Shown here piece by piece: positions 47,582-58,395 of a stretch of DNA of 64,000 bases. The position numbers were made by a program, and so were the translations under genes. Every line of letters begins with the position of its first letter. The stretch's first letter is position 1. The notes beneath the pieces were generated by a model. It saw only the letters and a list, made by a program, of their open reading frames with translations. It did not search any database and was not told the origin of the DNA. The stretch lies in the NCBI RefSeq assembly GCF_020360975.1, contig NW_025408669.1:3658001-3722000 (forward strand), written 5' to 3'. Source of the stretch: Hirsutella rhossiliensis (lineage: Eukaryota; Ascomycota; Sordariomycetes; Hypocreales; Ophiocordycipitaceae).

Positions 47582-48418
47582 GTGATTCCATCAGCCAGGC
47601 GCCTCTCCGGCTTGATTCTCCCGTGACCCGTTACCCTGTGGCACGGTAAAGCGTGACATAAGCGTTGATTTTTCATGATCATGATTAATGGCTGTTGGTT
47701 CTTGACTGGACCTCTTGAAAATGGCAAAAGCCCTTGGTTGGCTTTGGTCCCATGTTTGTTAGCGCAACGAGTAGTATAGCTGAATGATGAGACTGCGAAA
47801 TGAAAAAGGCCTCGCCATATTCACACACCATCTTGTTACGAGCACGGGGCTGAACTAGCAGTGCCAGAAGAGATGATTCATATAGGACTGCCAATCAAGG
47901 TTTTGACTCAATTTGAGCATAATCTTCAGCCATCTGCAACTTCCAATACTCATGCAAGGGAGCTCGTTCATTATTTGCGGACGGCAGACAACGAACCGAT
48001 TTCTGCTGAGGCTGGGGCTGCTTTTACTTTATCACGTCTTTAAAAGAGAAGTTTGGTCCTTGATCTTCATTACTGTATGAAAAGGTCTGAAATAGCTGTT
48101 TGCCTTCTCACGAAGCCAGCAATCAAGTACAGTATACGCCCAATTCGGTCTTCACTATACCGGCCACCGTCAAGATCTGTATTCGTCATCCGACCCATCC
48201 GATCCGTCATCATCCGACCCGGACCTGTTTGCAGAGGCGCCACAGTTCTTCGGCAGCGTAAAAGACCCATGTGCACCCGTCGATACGGCAGCCTGACATG
48301 GGTCCGGCTTTAGCGACTTGGGATCTATCGGTTTAGTTGGATTGGGGTGCGGATGGATTACAATCTAATACTCTATTAGTTGAGCCCAACAAAGACTGCT
48401 TGAAACGAGTGGCCAGAG
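47582..48418. other. Intergenic, no gene recognised
   Basis: Convergent space between the oxidoreductase and the small secreted protein. A short region at 48180-48225 repeats CATCCGACCC-like words. No gene is supported. Confidence 0.35.
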
Positions 48419-48946
48419 TCAAGATAAATGGCTTACCCCGCATTTGGAAGAGACGAGGTGGCCAAACTTCTTCGAAAAGGGTTTGGCGAATCCCAACGTT
48501 TCGGCGATGTCGCCGATGACGGTCGAGTCGAGTGCCTTATCTGCATTTCGGAGTAAGTCGCAAAGCTTGTTCTTATTGTAGCTAGGAAAGCCAAAGTCCG
48601 GTTGAGCAACGCCCTTGATGTTTGTCACGGGGCCGTTCGCGTGGCATCGCTCCTGGAGGTAGGTGTGGACGTTGTTGATATCGGTCGCTCCGTCTGCGCC
48701 CAACGCCAGCTTAAGCGCTACCTTATCCACGGACCCTGAAGAGGCTGTGCCTATGCAGAGCAACTCCTGCTTGTGCTCGGGGAGGCTCTTGATCGATTCA
48801 AGGCCATATTGGCTTCCAATGACCTTGCTGAGTCTTGAGAGCATCTGCGAGGAGCTCGCCTCGAACTCTTGCGTAGCGCTGCTGAGTGTCTCAGCGTAGG
48901 CGCCCAGGGCCGTAGCCGCTGCAGTCAGGAGTGCCAAACGCCGCAT
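48419..48946 (-). CDS. Small secreted protein, unknown function
   Basis: A 175-residue protein with a clear signal peptide (LALLTAAATALGAYA, cleavage near residue 19). The mature part is helical-looking, with four cysteines (LLCIG, ERCHA, KLCDL, SSKCG), and contains no recognisable domain. The last six residues (GVSHLS) may not be real: a GTAAGC donor lies exactly there, so a further exon could follow, but none was identified. Size, secretion signal and cysteines would class it as an effector-like candidate; this is inference only. Confidence 0.7.
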   Translation of the reverse strand: MRRLALLTAAATALGAYAETLSSATQEFEASSSQMLSRLSKVIGSQYGLESIKSLPEHKQELLCIGTASSGSVDKVALKLALGADGATDINNVHTYLQERCHANGPVTNIKGVAQPDFGFPSYNKNKLCDLLRNADKALDSTVIGDIAETLGFAKPFSKKFGHLVSSKCGVSHLS

Positions 48947-50325
48947 GGCGAAAGCGGCGTGGGTAACGGGCTACGACGAGAGTTCCCGCGAGACTGGACG
49001 CTTGGGCGAGGAACAAAGGCGGCTCACGGCGGCGAGCAAAGACAGCCGAGACGACATGACATATAAAGACGGCTGCGCACCCACCTGCTAATCGGCAGGT
49101 AGAGACAGGTACACATTGATCATGTGCATGCTTCGCGGGTCAGCCACACGCTGCTCTTGGACTACTCTTCTGGAGGGTGGAAGAAAGCCGGTTCGTCAAG
49201 GGCGCGTCGGAGCTTGGAGCTTGCCGGAGTGTTTCAAATGACGCCTATGTCTGTCCCTGGAATACCATTGTCACGTTCCTAGTCTGTAGAAAAGCTTCAT
49301 CAGGTGGCCATCGATGTCCGAATCGCATTCCAAGTCATGCCTGGCCGTGCCCAGCAGTGAGACAAGGACTTTAAAGTCGCGAACCAGCTTGTCCCCCAGT
49401 GCCTCGAATACTGCTGACATCAATACGACGTTGACAAGCAGAAGGATTCGGCGGAGATGTTTGAAGGCTTGCTCATCGCCTCCAAGCCTGTGGTTTCTGA
49501 TGCGGCCTTCGTCTCTCAGCATCCTTGTCCAATGGTTAAGGAGAGAGGGCCGCGATAGCCGATAAGCTTCGCGAGTTCATGGAAAGAAGTGTTGTCATCC
49601 GGCACGAGGGAGAGACCAGAGGGGCGGAAAGGGAGGTTGGGCCGATCAAGCACACGGAAGCTAGAGGTAAAGTCTTGGTATGTGGTTTTGACAAGCTTTG
49701 AATGTTGTTTCGGCTGGACGCTAATACTACTGGACTAGTCTTCACGGTCACGTGGACTTGTGATTATGTAATGAGACGGGCTTGAACTTCCAGTCTGCAT
49801 CGCCCAGTTTGCTTTAACAGCACGCCTGGTGCATGAACGTCGGTTGACCAGCCAGTGCTGTACTGATGCGCAAATGCTTCTTCTCTCTTGGGCTTCTCCT
49901 CTGCATGGGCTGTCTGCGATATGAAGAATCAGAAGTGCCGCGATGCTTCGGATGGACCCTCATCAATGCGCAACGGCCAAGCAAAAACATCAACAATAAC
50001 AAGCACTCGTGCCTACCCTGAGCCCTCGTTGGTTCAAGTAAAGTCCTTGTTCCTGGCGCAAATAGGCGGCGTCATGCGTCCCCCAGCATGGCCTGAGATA
50101 ACATTAGAAACTTGTTATTTCCTGCCCGGGTCTAGGGTAGCCCAGACCAGCCGAAGCTCTATACCCGCGTAACCTGTTTTCTCCGCGTCTACCCACCAAC
50201 CCTAGCGTCGCGTCTCATGTCAAGTGGACGTCCCGCAGGGCCAACAACCAATTGCCCAAAGGCACCCTCGCAGCCCCTCGAGATACCACGCTCGTCGCCT
50301 CTGGCGTGACATCGGCCCCGGAGCC
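48947..50325. other. Intergenic, no gene recognised
   Basis: Upstream region of the divergent secreted-protein and Mdv1 genes. A plus-strand segment near 49320-49560 has several frames with coding-like composition but stops in each and no known domain; it may be decayed coding sequence. Confidence 0.35.
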
Positions 50326-52492
50326 ATGGCTGATGCAGACAAGGAGTACGGCTTCCCGGATGACGCCGGCGCCGATGACGACCAGTCCATCATATCGGTA
50401 CGTCTTCCAACGGCGAGAAACACAACCACGGGCAAGAGCTGATGCTGTCCGTCCTCGACACACAGACTCGAGGCCTCGAGGCCTTGGGCCGCAAGGTCAC
50501 AACCACCGCCTCCCACCTCATCGTCCCCAACGCCGAGGCTGCTGCCAGCCACTACCAGACGGCCATGGCCCAGGTTCACAGGCAGCTCAGGCGCCCGGCC
50601 GTCCAACGCAGCGTCTTCTCCATGGCACGGACGACACCGACCGACATGGTGCGCGCGAAGCTGTCCACGACCGAGATCCAACACCGCGCCTTGACCCGCC
50701 TCCCCGACGAGCTGCTATCCAACATCCCAGACCACGATAACTCCTACTCGCTCTTCCAGGGCTTCCAGGCCAGCTTCCCCAACCTGACGGTTGAGGGCAA
50801 GAAGCATCGCCGCCGGGTGTCGAGGGGTAGGAAGCTGCTCGAGGATGGCACCGCTGCTGGAGGGAGGGCCAAAAGTCTGAACCAGCTGAAAAAGGAGAGG
50901 GCATCCATGATGCACGAGTTTGAGCTTCTCGGAATCCGCAAAAACATGTCGAGCAGCGAGATTCGCGATATTGACAACAAGATTGCCAACCTGCACGGCA
51001 TGCGAAGGATAATACTCGACAGGCTGGCCGGACTCGAACAGGAGGAAGCACTGCTGGAGCACGACAGTACGTTCTCTTGTCATGAGCACACCCTCGAGTT
51101 GCCGCGTGCGCTAACTGCACTCAGTCATGGATGCCGAGGCGCGGCTAGAGGAGGCCCAGGCGCTCGCGGATGAGGCAGAGAGCATCGCGCAAAGCACACC
51201 CTCGAAAGACGAGGCAGACCTTGTCGGGGACGCCGACGATCACGACGCCGGCTTCATGTCTCAATCCGTCTACGAGAAGCTGCCGGCATCGGCAAACAGC
51301 ACACCCACGCGCAGAAAAAGAGTCCATCGGCGAAAATCGATGCCTATCCTACACGAGCACTTCGAGGCTGGGTCCAACATCCGCGAGATTCGCGCGCACC
51401 GAGATAACATTACCGCCCTGGACTTCGATGGGCCCTTTGGCACCATGGTGACTGCCGCGCTGGACGACACGGTCAAGGTCTGGGACCTCAACGCCGGCCG
51501 GTGCATGGGCTTCCTCGAGGGCCATACGGCGTCGGTCCGCGCGTTGCAAGTCGCGGACAACATTCTGGCTACGGGATCGGCAGACGCCACCATTCGGCTG
51601 TGGGACCTCAGCAGATCACACTATGATCCACACGGCAGTCAGTTTGGCAAGGAAGCCGAGGACGAGGAGGCTATTGCCTTTGAGAACCCCGACGACCAGC
51701 CGATTGACCCGCCCCAAGGCAGCATGGACGACTGCGCCCTCTTCACGCTCGAGGCCCACGTCGACGAGGTGACGGCGCTTCACTTTAGGGGAGACATCAT
51801 GGTGTCTGGCTCGGCGGACAAGACGCTGCGCCACTGGGACCTGGAAAAGGGCCGGTGCGTGCAGACGCTCGACGTCATGTGGGCCGCTGCCCAAGCCTCG
51901 GCGACGAGCGTCTCCGACGGCTCCTGGAGGCCGGCCGGGCGGTCGCAGGCCGGCTCGTCAGACTTTGTCGGTGCCATACAAGTCTTCGAATCTGCCCTGG
52001 CCTGCGGCACGGCTGATGGCATGGTCCGACTCTGGGACCTCCGGAGTGGGCAGGTCCATAGGAGCTTGGTGGGCCATACCGGGGCCGTAACGTGCTTGCA
52101 ATTCGACGACGTCCACCTGGTGACGGGAAGTCTGGACAGGAGCGTCAGAGTAAGTAACGCGGCTTCTCTCGTGCTACCACGGGCAAGCCAGCGGCGGCTG
52201 ACTTGTGCGTGTTCAGATATGGGATCTCCGGACGGGGTCGATCCACGACGCGTACGCTTACGACAGCCCCATCACGAGCATGATGTTCGACGCCCGCAGG
52301 ATAGTGTGCGCGGCCGGGGAGGACGTGGTCAAGGTGTACGATAAGGTCGAGGGCAGGCAGTGGGACTGCGGAGCGGGCATCGTCGAGGCCGAGGAGGGCA
52401 AAAACCCTGCCGTCGTGGAGCGTGTACGTGTAAGAGACGGATACCTGGTGGAGGGTAGACAAGATGGAATTGTAGGTGTGTGGACATGCTGA
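50326..52492 (+). CDS. MDV1: Mitochondrial fission adaptor Mdv1/Caf4 homologue
   Basis: WD40 adaptor that links the outer-membrane anchor Fis1 to the dynamin GTPase during mitochondrial division. Exons 50326-50397, 50466-51066, 51125-52149 and 52217-52492 give 657 residues; introns start GTACGT, GTACGT and GTAAGT. The N-terminal part matches filamentous-fungal homologues ([39 protein letters not shown]). A long coiled coil follows at about residues 165-250 ([35 protein letters not shown]). From about residue 312 there are seven WD-type repeats, with classic ends VKVWDL, IRLWDL, LRHWDL, VRLWDL and RIWDL; an acidic loop lies inside the third. It acts on the cytosolic face of mitochondria. No lesion is seen. 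Confidence 0.93.
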
Positions 52493-52605
52493 ATATAGAC
52501 GAGGACGGAGTGCAGCTCAACTCCGCCCCATGTTGCGCGCTGGGCATATTGGGTGTTGGAGCCTAGTGTCGTGGTCTGGTGAGACGCCACGTCGTTTGAT
52601 CTTAC

Positions 52606-54540
52606 TTGCACAGTTTTGTCCGCTGGGGGTCCCTTGTACAAAATGTCGAGCAGTCGAAGTCGATGATCGGAAGTGGCCCTAATGAACCGTGCTTCGAAAG
52701 ACCATCTCATAGCCTCCACATCAGGGCGAGTGGTGGTGAAAGACATGATGAGGCTTTAGAAGGTACGGGGTACTTCGTTAAAAAGACACCGAAAGCACGT
52801 GTGCGTAACTCAACCTCACACACTCACGCCGGTCCGCAACGCCTCTCAGAAACTTCAAAAAATAGTGTCCGCGAGCTTCTCGTGAGGCTCAAGTCAGGCG
52901 GCATGGATGCGATCCGTGCGCGGCTCCTGTCGCGGTATCTGGAGGCCGCAAACACCATCGCGGATGCAAAAGCATCAACCCCCACTGGTGACAACGGAGG
53001 CTCCGCGTCTACTACTGACGCGACTCGGCCGTCGGACAGCGAGGCGCATGTCGCCGGGACCGACACCCAAGCCACGGCCATGGAAAAGCTCCTCCAGCGC
53101 CAGGCCGCCCTGGTGGCCCGGATCCATGGGGGCTTCGTGGCCGAGGGAGGGACGAGTCGGTCACACGGGGTCGACGAGGAGCTGCTCCAGCGGAGGCTCG
53201 ACGACGTGGCTTCGGTTGCCATGGGCATGTTTTACGCGTACCGCTTCGATCGCGTCCCGTACTACTGGCGGTGCCTGTACACCGAGGCTCTGGTCCTTTC
53301 CACGCACCGCCGCGTCCTCGAGGCGCTGTGCGTCCATGATGGGCGCCTCGACTCCGGCGTCTTGGACCTTGTGGTCGAGAGCCTGGACATGGCCCTCATC
53401 ACCACGGGCGGGGCTAGTAGGAGGCTGGGAGCGTCGTGGATTGAGACGACGCTGCAGATCCTGGAAGAGTTCTGGGCCGCCTGTGGGGACGGAGAGCAGG
53501 AGGAGCAGACAGAAGAACGGTCGCCGAAACGACAAAAGCGGATGGAAAGCAACAACGGCTCACTAGCCACCGCTCCGTCAGGTCGCATCTTTTCGACCCA
53601 CGAGCCGTATGGGCGGCCGCCGATGAGCGCCGGCAAGGAATGTCCACGGCACGCCGACTGGACGCTCGACAGGTTCGAGGAGTACATGCACCAGGACGGA
53701 GGGAATCCCCGGCCGGTCGTGTTTACGGACCTCATCGACGGCTGGCCCGCCCTCACGGACCGGCCGTGGAACAAGCCCGCGTACCTCCTCTCCAGGACGT
53801 TTGGTGGCCGCCGGCTCGTCCCCGTCGAGGTTGGGCGGAGCTACGTCGATGAAGGCTGGGGCCAGGAGCTCATTCCGTTTCGCCAGTTTCTCGTCCAATA
53901 CGTCGATCCGAGACTACGGCAGTCGAGCGACGGCGGCGGCGACGACAACAGCGATGATGGTGATAGTGACAGGGCCGAGCCCAGCCAAGTCGGCTATCTC
54001 GCGCAGCACAACCTCTTCCACCAGATCCCCAGCCTGCGCAACGACACCACCATCCCCGACCACTGCTGGGCCGCGGTCCCGCCCCATCCCACCTCGCCCT
54101 CCAAGGACCAGCCGCGCCTCGACACGCCCCAGCTCAACGCCTGGTTCGGCCCCGCCGGCACCATCACCCCCCTCCACACCGACGCCTACCACAACCTCCT
54201 CTGCCAGGTTGTCGGCACCAAGTATGTCCGCCTCTACCTGCCTGCCGCCACGCCGCACATGCAGCCCCGCGCGCCCGAGCACGGCGTCGACATGAGCAAC
54301 ACCAGCGGTCTCGACCTCGGCGTCGTCGAGGGCTGGGACCGGCCGCCGCCCGCAGGCGAGGATGAGGGCGAAGACGAGGACGCGGACCAGCGTCTGCTGG
54401 AGGCGAGAGAGCGGCTCAGGGGCCTTGATTATAGAGAGTGCGTCCTACGACCGGGCGATGCCTTGCTGATTCCTATCGGGTGGTGGCATTACGTCAGGAG
54501 TCTAAGCATCAGTTTCAGCATCAGCTTCTGGTGGAACTAG
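52606..54540 (+). CDS. JmjC/cupin-8 domain dioxygenase-like protein
   Basis: Fe(II)/2-oxoglutarate oxygenase-like protein of the JMJD5/KDM8 group; likely hydroxylase or demethylase, substrate unknown. One open frame of 644 codons without introns. The N-terminal helical part (RELLVRLKSGGMDAIRARLL) is followed by the cupin domain, with WPALTDRPWNKPAYL, the metal-binding HTD at residues 524-526 (TPLHTDAYHNLLCQVVGTKY), and the second histidine H628 in IPIGWWHYVRSLSISFSISF. The 2-oxoglutarate-contacting lysine after the HxD motif is present (GTKYVRLY). The start is uncertain: the helical motif begins before Met99, so 52606 or a nearby upstream codon is favoured. It begins 113 bp after Mdv1 on the same strand. 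Confidence 0.88.
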   Translation: MHSFVRWGSLVQNVEQSKSMIGSGPNEPCFERPSHSLHIRASGGERHDEALEGTGYFVKKTPKARVRNSTSHTHAGPQRLSETSKNSVRELLVRLKSGGMDAIRARLLSRYLEAANTIADAKASTPTGDNGGSASTTDATRPSDSEAHVAGTDTQATAMEKLLQRQAALVARIHGGFVAEGGTSRSHGVDEELLQRRLDDVASVAMGMFYAYRFDRVPYYWRCLYTEALVLSTHRRVLEALCVHDGRLDSGVLDLVVESLDMALITTGGASRRLGASWIETTLQILEEFWAACGDGEQEEQTEERSPKRQKRMESNNGSLATAPSGRIFSTHEPYGRPPMSAGKECPRHADWTLDRFEEYMHQDGGNPRPVVFTDLIDGWPALTDRPWNKPAYLLSRTFGGRRLVPVEVGRSYVDEGWGQELIPFRQFLVQYVDPRLRQSSDGGGDDNSDDGDSDRAEPSQVGYLAQHNLFHQIPSLRNDTTIPDHCWAAVPPHPTSPSKDQPRLDTPQLNAWFGPAGTITPLHTDAYHNLLCQVVGTKYVRLYLPAATPHMQPRAPEHGVDMSNTSGLDLGVVEGWDRPPPAGEDEGEDEDADQRLLEARERLRGLDYRECVLRPGDALLIPIGWWHYVRSLSISFSISFWWN

Positions 54541-54742
54541 GCCTTTATTTTGGTCTATTTTCTCTCCACCTCTTGATTTTTTTCTGCCGTCTTCACAGAC
54601 AAATTGTGGCAGCATGATATTAAGTTATGGTTCACTTCGAGCTCCACGGGGGTTTCGCTTCTTCCGGGATCTTCAGAGACCGCCCGCGTATTTCAGGACT
54701 ACCAGGACTTTTGGCGGCATCGTCCCAATCGCGCCTTTCCCT

Positions 54743-56371
54743 TCAGCTTTGGCGAGCGTCTTCTACGCTCTCCCCAACCTGCGCCTCTCTACGGGCTTTG
54801 GCTCCGGCTTTGAGCGTCTCCCACTTCTCGCGGTACTTGTCGAGCGTCCGCTGCATCTTGCGGTTGTCCTTTTCGAGCCGCTCCATTTGCTTCACTGCCG
54901 CCGCCAGCTGCTCCTCTGCGTCCTGGGCCTTCCTCATCAGCGCCTCGTCGACGGGCTTGCCGCTTGGGGGTGGCGCGCCGGGCGAGCTCGGCCGCATAAA
55001 GCGGTAGCTCTCGGCCAGGGCCATGGCCGAGTGCTGCGAGCTTGCCTCGAAGACGTGGAGTCGCTTGGAGACATTGTCGAGCATATCCTTGAGCGATTTA
55101 TTCTCGAGGCTTAGCTCTTCGATGTTGTTGCGCAACTCCCTCTCGCCTGGCGCTCGCGCCGCCTTGCGCCTGGCCGTCCCGGGGGAGAGCGAAACGGGGG
55201 TTTCTCGCGCGTCGACAAAGTCGTCATCGTCGTCTTCGCCAGGCACCAGGAGCTCGCCGTGGGCGGACGCCCCGAAGCGCCGCTTCTCCTTTTCCGCGTA
55301 GGAAAGGATGTTGGCGTACGACATGGTGTGTCCGCTCGTGGGCACCACGTAAAAGGAGTCGCTCGCGGCGTGGCCATCCCTCGCCAGCGCCTTCATGGTG
55401 GCCTTTGAATAAATCTTGGAGAGATCCGGGTCCTGGCCGCGGGAGCTAGGAGGTCGGCTGGACTTGCGCTTGGGGGACGAGGGAGTCGGGGAACCCGGGA
55501 CGGGCGCATCCGATGTCGGCGCCGACTCGGCCATGAGAGAAGACTCTTCTTGGATGAGCGGTAGGCCGGCAAAGGCCAACGGCGCGGATATCTTGGTGAT
55601 GAGGCTGCCAAACGTATTATAAAAGCGCGCGTAGCCCCCCTCGTCGACAGTCGCGGAATCGGCATCCACCCTGGGAGACGACTCCCTGCTCTTGGGCGGC
55701 CGTTGGGGCGAAGAGGAAGGGGAGGACGTGGGCGGGACCCAGGTCGGCTTGCCCGTCTGGTCCATGATGGTCTGCATCTTAATCCTAGACCCATCCCTGC
55801 GCGGATGAGGGTCGACGTTGCCGGGCGCCTGGTCGCTGGAGACACTGGGGCTGAGGGGCTGGCCCCGGTACTTGGAGCGGATGCCTCTGGCCGAGGCCAG
55901 GTTGCTGGCAATCGACGACGACATGTCGCGGGAGGCGAAGCGGTGTGTCTGCGACCGGCCGGACACGGTAGCCGGCGTCCTCGCATGGGCGTCCTTGCGC
56001 GGCGCGGCGCCATTGTCGACGACGACAACAGGGCGAGCCTTTTCGGACCGCTGCGGCGACTTTTCGCTCAATGAATCGTCGTCGTCGGTGGGGCCACGGC
56101 CGGAAGCGGGGTGCTGCGATGACGACAACGAGGCAGCCGGGGCGGACTGGGGTGGCAGCTTGAGGAGGGCGGCGAGCCGCCGGTGATGGTCCTCGAGCAG
56201 CTTGAGGGTGCGCAGGGCCTCGACGCTGGTGGTGTGGCGGGCGGCATTGGCGAACTCGCCGGCGGCGTGGGCGTGCTCGCTGATGGCGACGGTCGTGTCC
56301 GAGGCCTGGCGAGTGGCGGCGGCGGCGGCGTGGGCGTGGTCGTGGGCGCGGACGAGCGGCGAGGCGTCCAT
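54743..56371 (-). CDS. MIT-like N terminus and C-terminal coiled-coil protein
   Basis: A 542-residue protein in one exon. The first 75 residues (SPLVRAHDHAHAAAAATRQA, then FANAARHTTSVEALRTLKLL) look like the three-helix MIT fold. A long Ser/Pro-rich disordered middle follows, then FYNTFGSLITKISAPLAFAG, and finally a coiled coil (ELRNNIEELSLENKSLKDML; AEEQLAAAVKQMERLEKDNR). MIT plus coiled coil recalls Atg38/NRBF2, a subunit of the autophagy PI3-kinase complex, but this link is tentative and rests on layout more than sequence. The start at 56371 is followed directly by the MIT-like part, which supports it. The gene is the last intact one before the AT-rich block. Confidence 0.75.
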   Translation of the reverse strand: MDASPLVRAHDHAHAAAAATRQASDTTVAISEHAHAAGEFANAARHTTSVEALRTLKLLEDHHRRLAALLKLPPQSAPAASLSSSQHPASGRGPTDDDDSLSEKSPQRSEKARPVVVVDNGAAPRKDAHARTPATVSGRSQTHRFASRDMSSSIASNLASARGIRSKYRGQPLSPSVSSDQAPGNVDPHPRRDGSRIKMQTIMDQTGKPTWVPPTSSPSSSPQRPPKSRESSPRVDADSATVDEGGYARFYNTFGSLITKISAPLAFAGLPLIQEESSLMAESAPTSDAPVPGSPTPSSPKRKSSRPPSSRGQDPDLSKIYSKATMKALARDGHAASDSFYVVPTSGHTMSYANILSYAEKEKRRFGASAHGELLVPGEDDDDDFVDARETPVSLSPGTARRKAARAPGERELRNNIEELSLENKSLKDMLDNVSKRLHVFEASSQHSAMALAESYRFMRPSSPGAPPPSGKPVDEALMRKAQDAEEQLAAAVKQMERLEKDNRKMQRTLDKYREKWETLKAGAKARREAQVGESVEDARQS

Positions 56372-58130
56372 GACGCCGATTTGGGGGAGGGAGCCGAGTT
56401 TCTATCCTCCCTTTTTCTTGTGGGAGCTTGGCTCAAGCTTGAGGAAGCAGGGCGAAAGCGAGTGTCGGACGTGACGAGAAGCCTCGGTGGTGTGTGCGCG
56501 TGCTCGCGCCCCCTCTGGCCAGATTATCGCTGGCGCATTGACGGGTGACGCTGGGAGATGAGGGGATCTCGAGGGGCAGCGAGGGATGGAGCGCGGCAAA
56601 TGGCCGGAAGTGCCTCGAGCCAGGGCGGGGCAACACAGCATGAACCTCGTAGGAGATATGTACGTAGGTACCGAGGTGACTTCTCAAAGCTGATTAGTCT
56701 GGAGGTTAGGGCTGCCCCCAAGGGTATTCCTAACACTTCTAACACTTGCCTACTAATCCGGTCATAACTTAAGTTATTAATCTATCATCGTACGGAGTAG
56801 TTAGAAAATCGCAATTACAGTTAATAAATGCCTCTATATACCGCTTTTATAAGCCATGCCTACCTTTATAATAGTACTTATAGCGCTCTTTCTAGCGCTC
56901 TTTACGGTAGCCTTTATAATACTCTTTTAGTAGCCTTAATTAGACTTTAAAAGTAGGCGCTCGTAGCTACTTATAGGCCGCTTAATTTTTTTAGTTTAGT
57001 CTATAAGTAGAAATAGGTTTTAAGATAAAAGACTATATTTACCTATAAGTTATTAATATATACTTTAAGTAAAGCTAGGTACCTAGACTAGCTTAAAATA
57101 ACTTAGTAGACTCTTATTTAAAGTTACTTTTAGTTAAGCGAATTTATAGAGATTAAAGAACTAAAAGTCTAGTACTAATTAATTATACTAATTATCTCCT
57201 TATTTTTAACTTAGAGCTAGGATATTTTTAGCCGCTTTTACTCCTAACTTTCTACCTTTATACTTCCCGCTAGCTAAGATAAGCTTAAGCCTATCTATAG
57301 TTATTATAGGCTCTTTTAAACCTAACGATTATAGTAATTCTTTAAATATTTTATCCTTATTAGCCTTATTATTTAAAGAGACTTTATAGGTCTTTTTAAT
57401 CGTTTAAGGCTATTTATAGTTAGAATTATCTTTATTTTTACCCCCTTTATTATTAATATCTATAGTAATAGTTTTCTTTTTTTACTATACCTTTAATTAT
57501 TATTACTCTTTTAATTACTTTTACTTCTTATTAAAATTATCTTTTTAAGCTTTAACTTTATAAGTATATACTTTTTTAATCTTTATTAGTTACGTGCTTT
57601 ATAAAAGCTTTTATTTTTCGACTTTTAATAGATTCGAAAAGTTACGTTAAAAGGTAGAACTATATATTAAAGGAAGAAGGTTAATATAAATAATTAATAT
57701 AATAACTTTTAATAAGGTATATATACTAGCTTTATTTTAAACTAAAAAAGACTAGTCTTATTTCTTAAGGATATTAATAATATCCTTAAAAGTAGTAATA
57801 TCTTTTTATTAAATTATAACTCTTTTAGCTATAATAGCTAGCTATCTTATTACTATTTATAGTCGCTAGTTAGTATAATAATTAGTATAATAATTAGTAT
57901 AATAGTTATATTAACTTACCTTAAAATATAGTAGCTAGTATACTCTTTACTAACTCTAAGATAGCTATTAATACTACCTTTTAAATATAAAAGCTAAGAG
58001 TAATATCTTATATAACCTTTAAAATAAGGTAGGTAAATAAAGTATAAGGAATAAGTAAATCGGGAATTTACTAAAATTTTCGAATTTTATATAAAGTAAT
58101 AGCTAATATTAAAATTAATAGATAATCTAA

Positions 58131-58210
58131 ACCCTTATAGTATAGTAGTTATATACCTAGGAAGCCTACTAGCTATAACGCTAGAGTTAGTTCGAATCTA
58201 GCTAAGGGCA
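58131..58210 (+). other. Possible tRNA-like relic
   Basis: ACCCTTA at 58131 can pair with TAAGGGC at 58203-58209 apart from the first base. A 4-bp D-like stem (GTAT/ATAC) and a T-arm-like stem and loop (GTTAG TTCGAAT CTAGC) are spaced about as in a tRNA. A clean anticodon stem could not be drawn. It may be a RIP-damaged tRNA or tRNA-derived repeat; low certainty. Confidence 0.25.
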
Positions 58211-58324
58211 CGATTAATTTTTAGTCGGACTAGTAGACTACGCTAACCTACTTATTAATTATAAAAAGGTATAAGCAATAAGCGTAGGATCGGGTAATAG
58301 ATAACGTAAGCGGAAATATCGGTC

Positions 58325-58395
58325 GAAGGAGTATAGGGTAGGATTTCGTCCGGAATTTATAACGAGTATATAAGAGGCTAAATAATATATTAAAA
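58325..58395 (+). repeat. Diverged dispersed repeat, copy A
   Basis: GAAGGAGTATAGGGTAGGAT opens a roughly 70-nt segment that recurs at 61321. Both are followed by an ATAAGAG-like word and could be pieces of old LTRs or a short interspersed repeat. Confidence 0.5.
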
